From positions 1-64,000 of the forward strand of contig CAMIZL010000005.1 in NCBI GenBank assembly GCA_946403295.1: DNA of 64,000 nt. The letters are read 5' to 3'. Positions 35,024-42,698 of this stretch are shown here, piece after piece; the stretch's first letter is position 1; each line of letters starts with the position of its first letter. This DNA is from an uncultured Clostridia bacterium (GTDB lineage: Bacteria; Bacillota; Clostridia; Lachnospirales; Lachnospiraceae). Position numbers and translations under genes: made by a program. The notes below the pieces were generated by a model that was not told the origin of the DNA, made no database searches, and saw only the letters and a list, made by a program, of their open reading frames with translations.

Positions 35024-35584
35024 ATGGGATTTGAGAATCTTTCAAAAGTGGGAAAATTACATAAGCTTTCAAAGGACAGTGTCGTTTGCCGTGAGGGTGA
35101 AGACGGTGAGACTGCCTTTATCGTTCTAGCGGGTAATGTAAGGGTTATCCTCAATTCTTATTCTTCGAATCCATACATTGTTACCACTCTTCCCGCGGGC
35201 AGCTTTGTCGGTGAGATGTCACTCTTCCTCAAGCACCAGAGGACCGCGACCGTTATCGCCGTAAATGACAATACGGTGGTACTCGAAGTGGGCATGAACA
35301 ACTTTAAGGACTACCTCAAAGAGGATGCCGCCACATGCTTTAAACTCATGAAATCACTTACTAACCGGGTGGACGGCATGCTTGAGAAGGTTGGATCGTT
35401 CGATAAGAAATTTGAGTTCAAGTTCAAATCAAACTCTTACTATATGCTCGCACATCAGCTGTTCCAGTCGCAATTTGCGAAGCTTGTCAACGAGAACGCC
35501 GACGGTGCGATCGCGCTTATCACGTTCCTGTGCTCATCCCTTAAATCACTTAACGACAAATTCCTTGAGAATGAGTCAAACTGA
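35024..35584 (+). CDS. cyclic nucleotide-binding domain protein
   Basis: The 186-residue protein has a CRP-type cyclic nucleotide-binding domain (about residues 10-125). It shows the phosphate-binding-cassette-like stretch GEMSLFLKHQRTATVIA, preceded by CREGEDGETAFIVLAGNVRV. The C-terminal 60 residues are helical and contain no recognisable winged helix, so it is probably not a DNA-binding regulator. It could be a sensory adaptor; ligand and partner are unknown. ATG 35024 follows a GGGGG element at 8 nt; the track TTG at 35003 has no ribosome binding site. It is followed by DUF2752 and DUF4234 genes at short distance and may be cotranscribed with them. Confidence 0.82.
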   Translation: MGFENLSKVGKLHKLSKDSVVCREGEDGETAFIVLAGNVRVILNSYSSNPYIVTTLPAGSFVGEMSLFLKHQRTATVIAVNDNTVVLEVGMNNFKDYLKEDAATCFKLMKSLTNRVDGMLEKVGSFDKKFEFKFKSNSYYMLAHQLFQSQFAKLVNENADGAIALITFLCSSLKSLNDKFLENESN

Positions 35585-35626
35585 GCAGCAAGTCTGACCG
35601 GGGCTGATGATCCGGTTAATATATAG

Positions 35627-36052
35627 ATGTCAACACAGATGAAAAAACATTTATTTGGTATAAAAAGAGATGTCATACTTGCCGGTCTTGCCATCGCAGT
35701 ACTGTACCTGGTTTTCCACATTACAGGGATCGGATGTCCGATCAAGTTTATTACCGGGATCTCATGTCCCGGATGTGGAATGACACGCGCTATTTGGTCG
35801 CTGGTTTCTTTGTCTTTTGGGCAGGCGTTTTATTACCATCCGTTGTGGCCGCTGACTTTTGCCTGGCCGGTGGCGTTTTTCCTTCGCAAAAGGCTCGGAA
35901 AAGCTTACAAAGCGATCTGCGTGATCTTTGTTGTTGCTTTTTTGTTGACATACGTCATCCGGTTTTTTACGGGACCCGATGAAGTAGTTTCGTTTGATCC
36001 GGTTAACGGCGCAATCGGACGTGCGGTCCGATTTATTATTGATATATTTTGA
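35627..36052 (+). CDS. DUF2752 membrane protein
   Basis: The 141-residue product has three to four membrane segments and the DUF2752 hallmark: a cysteine pair in CPGCGMTRAIWSL preceded by CPIKFITGIS. The CPGCG motif sits near a membrane face and may bind metal or take part in redox chemistry; no member's biochemistry is known to me. The ribosome binding site is poor; ATG 35627 or ATG 35639 are both possible. The zinc-ribbon DUF4234 gene begins 11 nt later, and the two families are often neighbours in clostridia as I recall. Confidence 0.82.
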   Translation: MSTQMKKHLFGIKRDVILAGLAIAVLYLVFHITGIGCPIKFITGISCPGCGMTRAIWSLVSLSFGQAFYYHPLWPLTFAWPVAFFLRKRLGKAYKAICVIFVVAFLLTYVIRFFTGPDEVVSFDPVNGAIGRAVRFIIDIF

Positions 36053-36063
36053 GGAGGTTTTCA

Positions 36064-36738
36064 ATGTTTTGCAGTAGATGTGGTTCTCAGATCCCTGACG
36101 GAAGTAAATTCTGTTCTTCCTGCGGTGCTCCCTGTGCGGTACCGCAAATCAGTCCCGACGGAGGCTGTCAGAGCGGCTATTCGGGTAATCAAGGCGGAGG
36201 CTGTCAGGACGGCTATCCGGGTAATCAAGGCGGAGGCTGTCAGAACGGCTATCCGGATAATCAAGGCGGAGGCTGTCAGAACGGCTATCCGGGTAATCAG
36301 CAGTGGGGATCGTATTATGGCGCGAGACCGCTTCGTACCGATCGCGATCTGGTGTCGTATATACTTCTTTCTATCATCACCTGCGGTATTTATGGGTATT
36401 GGTTCATATATAAGCTCGCTCAGGACGTCAATGTCGCCTGTGAGGGCGACGGCGAAGAGACACCCGGTCTTGCTGTCTACATTTTCCTGGGCCTTATCAC
36501 CTGCGGGATGTATAATTTCTACTGGATGTATAAGATTGGCAATCGTCTCGCACAAACCGCTTATCGGAAATATGGCTTCCAAATGCAGGAAAACGGTACC
36601 ACGATCCTGGTGTGGCTGATTTTCGGCTCGCTTCTTTGCGGTATAGGTTACTTTATCGGTAACTATATCCTCATAAAAAACACGAATGCTATCTGTGATG
36701 CATATAATCAGGCTAATGGGTTTGGCTACATGAGATAA
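36064..36738 (+). CDS. zinc-ribbon DUF4234 membrane protein with Gly-rich repeats
   Basis: The 224-residue protein begins with a zinc ribbon (MFCSRCGSQIPDGSKFCSSCG), continues with a hydrophilic repeat of four GGCQNGYPGNQG-like 12-mers, and ends with a DUF4234 domain of three to four membrane segments (LVSYILLSIITCGIYGYWFIYK and a second copy VYIFLGLITCGMYNFYWMYK). The paired ITCGIY/ITCGMY segments suggest internal duplication. ATG 36064 follows a full GAGGAGG at 6 nt. Function unknown; a zinc-ribbon plus membrane layout hints at an assembly or sensing role. A strong terminator ends the transcript. Confidence 0.85.
   Translation: MFCSRCGSQIPDGSKFCSSCGAPCAVPQISPDGGCQSGYSGNQGGGCQDGYPGNQGGGCQNGYPDNQGGGCQNGYPGNQQWGSYYGARPLRTDRDLVSYILLSIITCGIYGYWFIYKLAQDVNVACEGDGEETPGLAVYIFLGLITCGMYNFYWMYKIGNRLAQTAYRKYGFQMQENGTTILVWLIFGSLLCGIGYFIGNYILIKNTNAICDAYNQANGFGYMR
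36160..36303 (+). repeat. 36-bp tandem repeat in the DUF4234 gene
   Basis: Four in-frame 36-bp units (36160, 36196, 36232, 36268) encode the GGCQNGYPGNQG repeat. They are nearly identical at DNA level. Confidence 0.93.
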
Positions 36739-36783
36739 TGAAATCAAAGCAGTACGTGAAAACAATTTGATCACAATACAAAG

Positions 36784-36828
36784 AGCGTATCCGTTGGATC
36801 CGGGAGATTCATGGGATGCGCTTTTTTT
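36784..36828 (+). terminator. intrinsic terminator after the DUF4234 gene
   Basis: A 9-bp stem (AGCGTATCC with GGATGCGCT, one T-G pair) is followed by seven Ts. It separates this cluster from ackA. Confidence 0.85.
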
Positions 36829-36829
36829 C

Positions 36830-36858
36830 GTGACTTTTCCGCTGCGATGTGGTATGAT
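36830..36858 (+). promoter_or_regulatory. promoter for ackA-pta
   Basis: GTGACT (36830-36835) and TATGAT (36853-36858, with TGG before it) are 17 nt apart, 74 nt before ackA and directly after the preceding terminator. Confidence 0.65.
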
Positions 36859-36932
36859 TCTATGCAGTGCCCTGTTGGGCGATCATCAGAATCAATCAGA
36901 GAGTTTTTATCAGGAGGCTACAAGGAAAAGTT

Positions 36933-38144
36933 ATGAAGATACTTGTACTTAATGCGGGAAGTTCTTCCCTCAAATACCAGCTCATCGACATGGAGAGCGA
37001 GAAAGTGCTCGCCAAAGGAAATGCTGACAGGATCGGAATCGAAGGTTCGTTCTGCAAGCATAAGAAAGACGGCGGTGAGGAGATCGTAAAGAGCGTTATC
37101 CTCAAAGACCATAAGGATGCCATTGAAGTCATCATGTCACTCCTTGTTGACAGCGAGCAGGGCTGCATCAAGTCCATGGACGAGATCGGTGCCGTTGGTC
37201 ACAGAGTCGTTGCATCGGGCGAATACTTCAAGGAGCCCACACTCGTTACGGACGAATCTATCGAGAGACTTAAGAAGACATTCCCTCTCGGACCTCTTCA
37301 TAATCCTGCAGCATATACAGGTGTTATGGCTTGCCGTGAGGTTATGCCCTCAACACCCATGGTTCTTGTTTTCGATACAAGCTTCCATCTTACTATGCCC
37401 GAAGTGGCATATCTCTACAACATCAAGTACGAGGATTACAAGCAGTACAGCGTAAGACGCTACGGTGCACACGGAACAAGCCACAAGTTCGTTTCGGGCA
37501 AGGCTGCCGAGTATCTCGGAAAAGATCCTAAAGACCTCAACATCATCACATGCCACCTCGGCAACGGTTCTTCGATCAGTGCCGTTAAGGGCGGCAAGTG
37601 TGTCGACACATCCATGGGCTTCACACCTCTCGCAGGTGTCTGCATGGGTACACGCGCGGGCGATATCGATGCTTCCGCAGTTCAGTTCCTTGCAAACCAG
37701 AAGGGCATGGACATCAACCAGATCCTCACATACCTCAACAAGGAGTCGGGACTTAAGGGACTTTCGGGCGGATTCTCCGATTTCCGTGACCTCCGCGAGA
37801 ACGTTGAAAAGGGCGGAGAGGCAGGCCGCAGAGCACAGCTCGCACTCGACAAGTTCGCTTATGACTGCAAGAAGTATGTCGGCGCATATATGGCAGTTCT
37901 CGGCAGAGTAGACTGCATCGTATTCACGGCCGGTATCAGTGAGTGGAACGGATTCATCATCAATCAGATCCTTGAGGGACTCGACTCTTACGGCATAAGC
38001 GTTGACAAAGAAAAGAACACCGATTCCTGCAAGGTACCCGTTAAGGATATCACAGGCAAGGATTCCAAGGTAAAGATCCTTGTCATCCCCACAAACGAAG
38101 AGCTTGTCATCGCACGCGAGACAAAAGAAGTCGTTACAAGATAA
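36933..38144 (+). CDS. ackA: acetate kinase
   Basis: This 403-residue enzyme converts acetyl phosphate and ADP to acetate and ATP, the ATP-yielding step of acetate fermentation. Family signatures are complete: LNAGSSSLKYQLID at the N-terminus, FDTSFHLTMPEVAYLYN, RRYGAHGTSHKFV, CHLGNGSSISAV and TPLAGVCMGTRAGDIDASAV. ATG 36933 is chosen over the track start at 36867 because the conserved N-terminus begins there and AAGGA lies 6 nt before. pta follows after 130 nt with no terminator. The last seven codons and the stop are part of a 32-bp tandem duplication, so the second copy sits just downstream as an untranslated repeat. Confidence 0.97.
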   Translation: MKILVLNAGSSSLKYQLIDMESEKVLAKGNADRIGIEGSFCKHKKDGGEEIVKSVILKDHKDAIEVIMSLLVDSEQGCIKSMDEIGAVGHRVVASGEYFKEPTLVTDESIERLKKTFPLGPLHNPAAYTGVMACREVMPSTPMVLVFDTSFHLTMPEVAYLYNIKYEDYKQYSVRRYGAHGTSHKFVSGKAAEYLGKDPKDLNIITCHLGNGSSISAVKGGKCVDTSMGFTPLAGVCMGTRAGDIDASAVQFLANQKGMDINQILTYLNKESGLKGLSGGFSDFRDLRENVEKGGEAGRRAQLALDKFAYDCKKYVGAYMAVLGRVDCIVFTAGISEWNGFIINQILEGLDSYGISVDKEKNTDSCKVPVKDITGKDSKVKILVIPTNEELVIARETKEVVTR

Positions 38145-38183
38145 CGTGCGGGACAAAAGAAGTCGTTACAAGATAACGTGCGG
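38120..38183 (+). repeat. 32-bp tandem duplication of the ackA 3' end
   Basis: Two identical 32-bp copies (38120-38151, 38152-38183). The first includes the end of ackA and its TAA; the second is intergenic. Each contains a small hairpin, CGTTA-CAAGA-TAACG. Confidence 0.95.
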
Positions 38184-38274
38184 GAAATGTCATCGCTTAG
38201 GGATGATGCAAATACCGTAATCTAATTAAATTGACACATAAACATTGAAAGACAAGAATGTAAAGGAGAAGAAC

Positions 38275-39270
38275 ATGAGCTTTATAGATGAGATCAAGGC
38301 ACGTGCAAGAAAAAGCATTAAGACTATCGTACTTCCCGAGGGTGAGGATCGCAGAGTCCTTGAGGCAGCAGCTACCACCATTAAAGAAGGTAACGCAAAA
38401 GTAGTGATCCTCGGCAAGGAAGATGACATTAAGGAACTCGGAAAGGGACTTGACCTTTCCGCAGCTACGATCATCGATCCCGCAAAATCGGATAAGCTTA
38501 ACGCCTATATCGACAAGCTTGTAGAGCTTCGTCAGAAGAAGGGTATGACACCCGAGCTTGCACGCGAGGCACTTACAACAGACAATACAACATTTGCGGT
38601 AATGATGGTTAAGATGGGCGACGCCGACGGCGTTGTTTCGGGTGCTTGCCATTCAACCGCCAATACACTTCGTCCCTGTCTTCAGATCCTTAAGACTGCG
38701 CCCGGCGTGAAGTCTGCTTCGGCATTCTTCCTTATGATCGTTCCGGACTGTGCTTACGGTGATGACGGAGTTTTCGTTTTCGCGGACTGCGGACTCAACC
38801 AGAATCCCGATCCCGAGCAGCTTGCTGAGATCGCAGGTCTTTCGGCAAAGAGCTTTACAATGCTCACAGGCAAGGAAGCACGCGTTGCTATGCTTTCACA
38901 CTCCTCTAAGGGCTCGGCTAAGCATGACGACGTTACAAAGGTTACGGACGCTACGGCGCTTGCAAAGGAAGCATATCCCGACATCCTCATCGACGGCGAG
39001 CTTCAGCTTGATGCAGCCATCGTTCCCGAGGTAGGAGCTTCAAAGGCTAAGGGATCACCCGTTGCCGGCAGGGCAAACGTACTCGTATTCCCCGATCTTG
39101 ATGCCGGAAACATCGGCTACAAGCTTGTTCAGCGTCTTGCAAAGGCAGAAGCATACGGTCCCGTTATGCAGGGTATCGCAGCTCCCGTCAACGATCTTTC
39201 GAGAGGATGTTTCGCGGAGGATATCGTAGGCGTTATCGCTATCACTGCGGTACAATGCGCAAACGTATGA
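38275..39270 (+). CDS. pta: phosphate acetyltransferase
   Basis: This 331-residue enzyme interconverts acetyl-CoA and acetyl phosphate and feeds ackA. It is the short, single-domain Pta type with IVLPEGEDRRVLEAA near the N-terminus, MGDADGVVSGACHSTANTLRP in the middle and GSPVAGRANVLVFPDLDAGNIGYKL in the C-terminal half. ATG 38275 is chosen since AAAGGAG lies 7 nt upstream; the track start at 38245 adds ten unlikely codons. The unusual order is ackA before pta. A strong terminator follows. Confidence 0.97.
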   Translation: MSFIDEIKARARKSIKTIVLPEGEDRRVLEAAATTIKEGNAKVVILGKEDDIKELGKGLDLSAATIIDPAKSDKLNAYIDKLVELRQKKGMTPELAREALTTDNTTFAVMMVKMGDADGVVSGACHSTANTLRPCLQILKTAPGVKSASAFFLMIVPDCAYGDDGVFVFADCGLNQNPDPEQLAEIAGLSAKSFTMLTGKEARVAMLSHSSKGSAKHDDVTKVTDATALAKEAYPDILIDGELQLDAAIVPEVGASKAKGSPVAGRANVLVFPDLDAGNIGYKLVQRLAKAEAYGPVMQGIAAPVNDLSRGCFAEDIVGVIAITAVQCANV

Positions 39271-39311
39271 TGACCGGGACATTTGCCGCGTAAATTTGTT
39301 TAACGGAATAT

Positions 39312-39348
39312 AGGGAGGGTGGATTATAATATTACCCTCCCTGTTTTT
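39312..39348 (+). terminator. intrinsic terminator after pta
   Basis: A perfect 9-bp stem (AGGGAGGGT/ACCCTCCCT) with a 13-nt loop, followed by GTTTTT. Confidence 0.9.
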
Positions 39349-39375
39349 GCGATATAAACGAAGCAAAGGAAATTG

Positions 39376-40452
39376 ATGATCATGAAACAAAAGACACTTA
39401 ACAAGATGGCTTGTTTAGGGACCCTTCTTATCCTGACGGGTGCCGTTTCGGGCTGCTCAAAGGCAGAGGTGCCGTCACTTAAGATCAATTCCGAAGATGT
39501 TGCGAGCGAATACAACATGGTCGAAGTTGATTATAACGACGTTGTTCTTGAAGAACAGATCAGCTGTCTGTACTCCCAGATCGACGAACAGCTCCTTTCG
39601 TTTTCGATCGAGAAGGGAGAACTTACGCACATCTACGTTTCCGACGGAGACAGCGTTAAAACGGGACAACTTCTCGCCAAGCTCAATGTCGATGACCTCG
39701 AGAAAAAACTTCGTGACAACGAGGACCTGATAGAGCAGAGCGAGCTTCTTATAAACGAGACGCAGAAACTCATCGATTATTATGAAAGCCTTATAAACGG
39801 CTCGATCGGACTCAAAAGGCGTGAAGAGATAGAATTCAAGATCTCGGACGCCTCGCAGCAGCTTGACGAGCTGAGAAACACAAAAGAAACATGTGAGCGT
39901 GAAAATATCGGGTTTAAAGAGATCATCGAACAATCCATGCTGTATGCGGGAATGGACGGTACGGTAAGCAACATAAACAAGGCGCTCGTCGGTACGAGGC
40001 CCTCGAAAGGAGCGACCGTAATGAAGATAATCAACACGGATCATTGCTCTTTCGTTTCAAAGGACGAAGAAGCGTTTGAGCTTCTGGAGATCGGAGACTC
40101 CGTAAGGATCGACATCTCGGCGGACAAGTTCTATTCCGCGACTGTGATAGAGAAAGACAGAACGAACGGGAGGGTCATCATGGATCTTGATGAGCCGGAT
40201 TATTCGCTCAAGATGAGTACGAGAGGGACCATAAACGTTGAGCTTGAGAGAGCCGATCATGTTCTGTCGCTTCCCCGCGATGCGGTTCATACAACGGAAG
40301 ACATGGCATATGTTTATATGCTCTCGGAAAGCGGTGTAAGAGAACTCAAGGAGATAGAAGTCGGGATCATGGGCGCGAAGCTCGTTGAGATCAAAAGCGG
40401 ATTACTTCCGTACGAACAGGTTATTTTGAGGAAGGGAATGAGAACCACATGA
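39376..40452 (+). CDS. lipoprotein HlyD/MacA-type efflux adaptor 1
   Basis: The 358-residue protein has a lipobox (AVSGC) and the adaptor layout: a lipoyl-like half motif (ELTHIYVSDGDSVKTGQLLAKL), an antiparallel coiled coil (about residues 105-185), the second half motif (GMDGTVSNINKALVG) and a C-terminal beta-barrel with LSLPRDAVH. In Gram-positive bacteria such adaptors sit on the outer face of the membrane and work with FtsX/MacB-type ABC permeases. It begins the six-gene transporter operon and overlaps the next gene by 4 nt (ATGA). AAAGGA stands 5 nt before ATG 39376; ATG 39382 is an alternative. Confidence 0.85.
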   Translation: MIMKQKTLNKMACLGTLLILTGAVSGCSKAEVPSLKINSEDVASEYNMVEVDYNDVVLEEQISCLYSQIDEQLLSFSIEKGELTHIYVSDGDSVKTGQLLAKLNVDDLEKKLRDNEDLIEQSELLINETQKLIDYYESLINGSIGLKRREEIEFKISDASQQLDELRNTKETCERENIGFKEIIEQSMLYAGMDGTVSNINKALVGTRPSKGATVMKIINTDHCSFVSKDEEAFELLEIGDSVRIDISADKFYSATVIEKDRTNGRVIMDLDEPDYSLKMSTRGTINVELERADHVLSLPRDAVHTTEDMAYVYMLSESGVRELKEIEVGIMGAKLVEIKSGLLPYEQVILRKGMRTT

Positions 40453-41540
40453 GACATAACAGTATTTGGCCCGGTGCGGCAAAGGTCGTCAAGCGCGTTG
40501 TTTCGACCGTTCTTTTATGTACACTTTCCGTTTCGCTCCTTTCTTCGTGCAGCAGTGAAAGCGGGAATGATAAAAAGGAACTCCTTGTTCCGGCAGTTTT
40601 TGCGACCGAGGTCGGGATCTGCGAACGCGGTGATCTTGAAAAACTTCTTGTAAAAGACGGACATGTCGAAGGCGAATATGAGATCCTTTCTTTCGATGCC
40701 GACGGCTATATCTACGAGATCTTTTCGAAGCCCGGGGACAGGGTCGGCAAAGGAGACGCGATAGCATCCATGACAAGTGCCGATTTTGAAGAGATCATGA
40801 CTCTCGAGGAAGAGATCGAAGAGATCAAGAAATCAAACGAAGAACGCAAAAAATCCCTTGAAGCCGAAGTAAAGCTCAAGGAAAAGAACGGTGAGAGCGC
40901 GGTCGAAGAGCGTTTTACATACGAGAAGGAATCGGCTCTTATGGATCTGATCCTCGCCCAAAAACAGGAACGCTATGAAAAGCTCAAGAACGAAGACATC
41001 GGATACAACTATATTTCGGCACCCGGTAACGGTTATGTTGTCGCGGTAAGTTCCACTTCGGGCGGATCGTATATAACTGCCGGTACACCCGTGGCCGCAG
41101 TGTCGGGAGACGATACAAAACGATTTATATCCTGTGACTTTATTTCCGAGAAGGAATCAAAGGCTTACAACTCATTTTATGCGATCATCAACGGCGTTAA
41201 TTATCCCTTAAAATATGTTCCCGTCGAGAAAGAGCATATGGCAACCCTTTCGGCGGCCGATCTGAGGCCCAAGAGCCACTTCGATTTTGTCGAGGATCCC
41301 GGAGACGAGGTCAGGCTCGGCGATTATGCCGCAGTTATCATAGTCGTTGACAGGAAAGAAAACGTACTGAGCGTCCCGGTCAATTCGGTATATACGGATA
41401 AGGACGGTCGTTTCGTTTATATCATGGACGAAGAAGGTAAGAAGGAAAGACGCGAGGTCGTAACGGGTCTTTCGGGTGGAGCACGTATTGAGATCATTGA
41501 AGGCGTGCGGGAAGGAGAGAGTGTTTATGTTGAAAATTAA
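40449..41540 (+). CDS. lipoprotein HlyD/MacA-type efflux adaptor 2
   Basis: The 363-residue protein has a signal peptide with lipobox (LLSSC) and a half-lipoyl motif (FDADGYIYEIFSKPGDRVGKGDAIASM). A charged Glu/Lys coiled coil follows (about residues 115-175, EEIEEIKKSNEERKKS), then the second half motif (ISAPGNGYVVAVSSTSG) and a barrel ending in VLSVPVNSVYTDKDGRFVYI. It is a second, diverged adaptor rather than a copy of the first. Start ATG overlaps the first adaptor's stop and its own end overlaps the third gene by 14 nt, so translation is coupled. Confidence 0.85.
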   Translation: MRHNSIWPGAAKVVKRVVSTVLLCTLSVSLLSSCSSESGNDKKELLVPAVFATEVGICERGDLEKLLVKDGHVEGEYEILSFDADGYIYEIFSKPGDRVGKGDAIASMTSADFEEIMTLEEEIEEIKKSNEERKKSLEAEVKLKEKNGESAVEERFTYEKESALMDLILAQKQERYEKLKNEDIGYNYISAPGNGYVVAVSSTSGGSYITAGTPVAAVSGDDTKRFISCDFISEKESKAYNSFYAIINGVNYPLKYVPVEKEHMATLSAADLRPKSHFDFVEDPGDEVRLGDYAAVIIVVDRKENVLSVPVNSVYTDKDGRFVYIMDEEGKKERREVVTGLSGGARIEIIEGVREGESVYVEN

Positions 41541-42657
41541 AAAACGACTCCTTGCGCTTATCATGGCAACCGGCATAGTTATCACGTCGGTCGTTCCGGG
41601 AACGAAAGAAGTCCGCGCTATCGAAGCGGGACAATATGACGATCTCTATATCGAAGCACTCTCGCAGGAAGCAAAAAAGGCCGTTTATAAGACCGATACC
41701 GTAAGAAAAGGCACATTCAGCATTTACTACACCCAGGTGCCCCATGTCGACTATGACAATTATTACTATCTTTGGAACAATCTTCCGATCGGACAGGTGA
41801 CATTTAAGAATTACGAAACAATGGTAGGCGATTGGATTGAGGTCGGAGATACCGTCTGCAACATAGAGATCAAGGTCGACGAGGAAAGGATAGCAGAGCT
41901 CGAAAGCCGGATCGCAAAGGAAGAGGATATGCTCACCACGTACGCATATACGTGTGAGGAGCTGCTTGCCGAATATGACAGATTATATCAGAGCGGCAAG
42001 GGAGACGCGGAACTTGCGAAGCTTCTCTATGACAGGCTTAAGCATTCCTATGACGAGGAAGTAAAACGGCGCCGCGAATCGATAGATGCGCTTCAGGCAG
42101 AATACGACGGCTGGATAATGGCACAGCTTCAAACGACCATTACGGCCACGGCGCGCGGATATGTTGAGTATCTCGAACAGTTTCACAGAGGAATGATCAT
42201 AGATAACTACGGCTTTATCGGAGTGATCTTCAGAATGGAAGATTCCAAGTTCGGACTCGAAGGAGGCAGCGAATACCTTCGTTTCGGACTTCCGGCGGTA
42301 CTTATACAAAAAGACGGCGATAATACCGTAAAAGTCGAGGGAATGGTCTGCACATGCCTCGACACATCGCTGCCCGCATCACTTGTCGGAAGCAAGAGCA
42401 TGATCGATTTCGACAAGGAAATGTACAAGCAGCTTAATCCCCGTAAGGGAGCGACGCTTAAAGTAGAGCGTGTGCATATGGAAAACGCGCTTATGGTTAA
42501 GAAAAAAGCGGTTTACGAAGACTCGCACGGCAGCTACGTTCTGATGGACATTGACGGACGCAAGACCAGAAAATATGTTGTTGTGGGCGGCAGTAACGAT
42601 GACGATACATGGATCATCAGCGGCGTGAACGAGGGAGATGCCGTGATCCTTAAGTAA
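41527..42657 (+). CDS. HlyD-like efflux adaptor 3
   Basis: The 376-residue protein has an N-terminal signal or anchor segment (about residues 7-24) but no lipobox, unlike the two upstream adaptors. It contains a divergent biotinyl-lipoyl-like part (GDWIEVGDTVCNIEIKVD), a coiled coil with Glu/Arg/Asp repeats (about residues 110-195), a second half (TITATARGYVEYLEQFHRG) and a C-terminal barrel ending in GGSNDDDTWIISGVNEGDAVIL, as in MacA-type proteins. ATG 41527 overlaps the previous gene by 14 nt and has AAGGAGAGA at about 8 nt. Its Tyr-rich stretch (DYDNYYYLWNN) is unusual. It likely forms a mixed adaptor assembly with the other two, by inference. Confidence 0.78.
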   Translation: MLKIKKRLLALIMATGIVITSVVPGTKEVRAIEAGQYDDLYIEALSQEAKKAVYKTDTVRKGTFSIYYTQVPHVDYDNYYYLWNNLPIGQVTFKNYETMVGDWIEVGDTVCNIEIKVDEERIAELESRIAKEEDMLTTYAYTCEELLAEYDRLYQSGKGDAELAKLLYDRLKHSYDEEVKRRRESIDALQAEYDGWIMAQLQTTITATARGYVEYLEQFHRGMIIDNYGFIGVIFRMEDSKFGLEGGSEYLRFGLPAVLIQKDGDNTVKVEGMVCTCLDTSLPASLVGSKSMIDFDKEMYKQLNPRKGATLKVERVHMENALMVKKKAVYEDSHGSYVLMDIDGRKTRKYVVVGGSNDDDTWIISGVNEGDAVILK

Positions 42658-42698
42658 TCCCATAAAAACCATTCGGAAGCGAAAGGCAGGAAACTATA

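Noticed and set aside
36061-36774. 237-codon minus-strand ORF with ALIIRIAVLTAS repeats
   Set aside because: Antisense of the DUF4234 gene; the repeat simply mirrors the 36-bp units.
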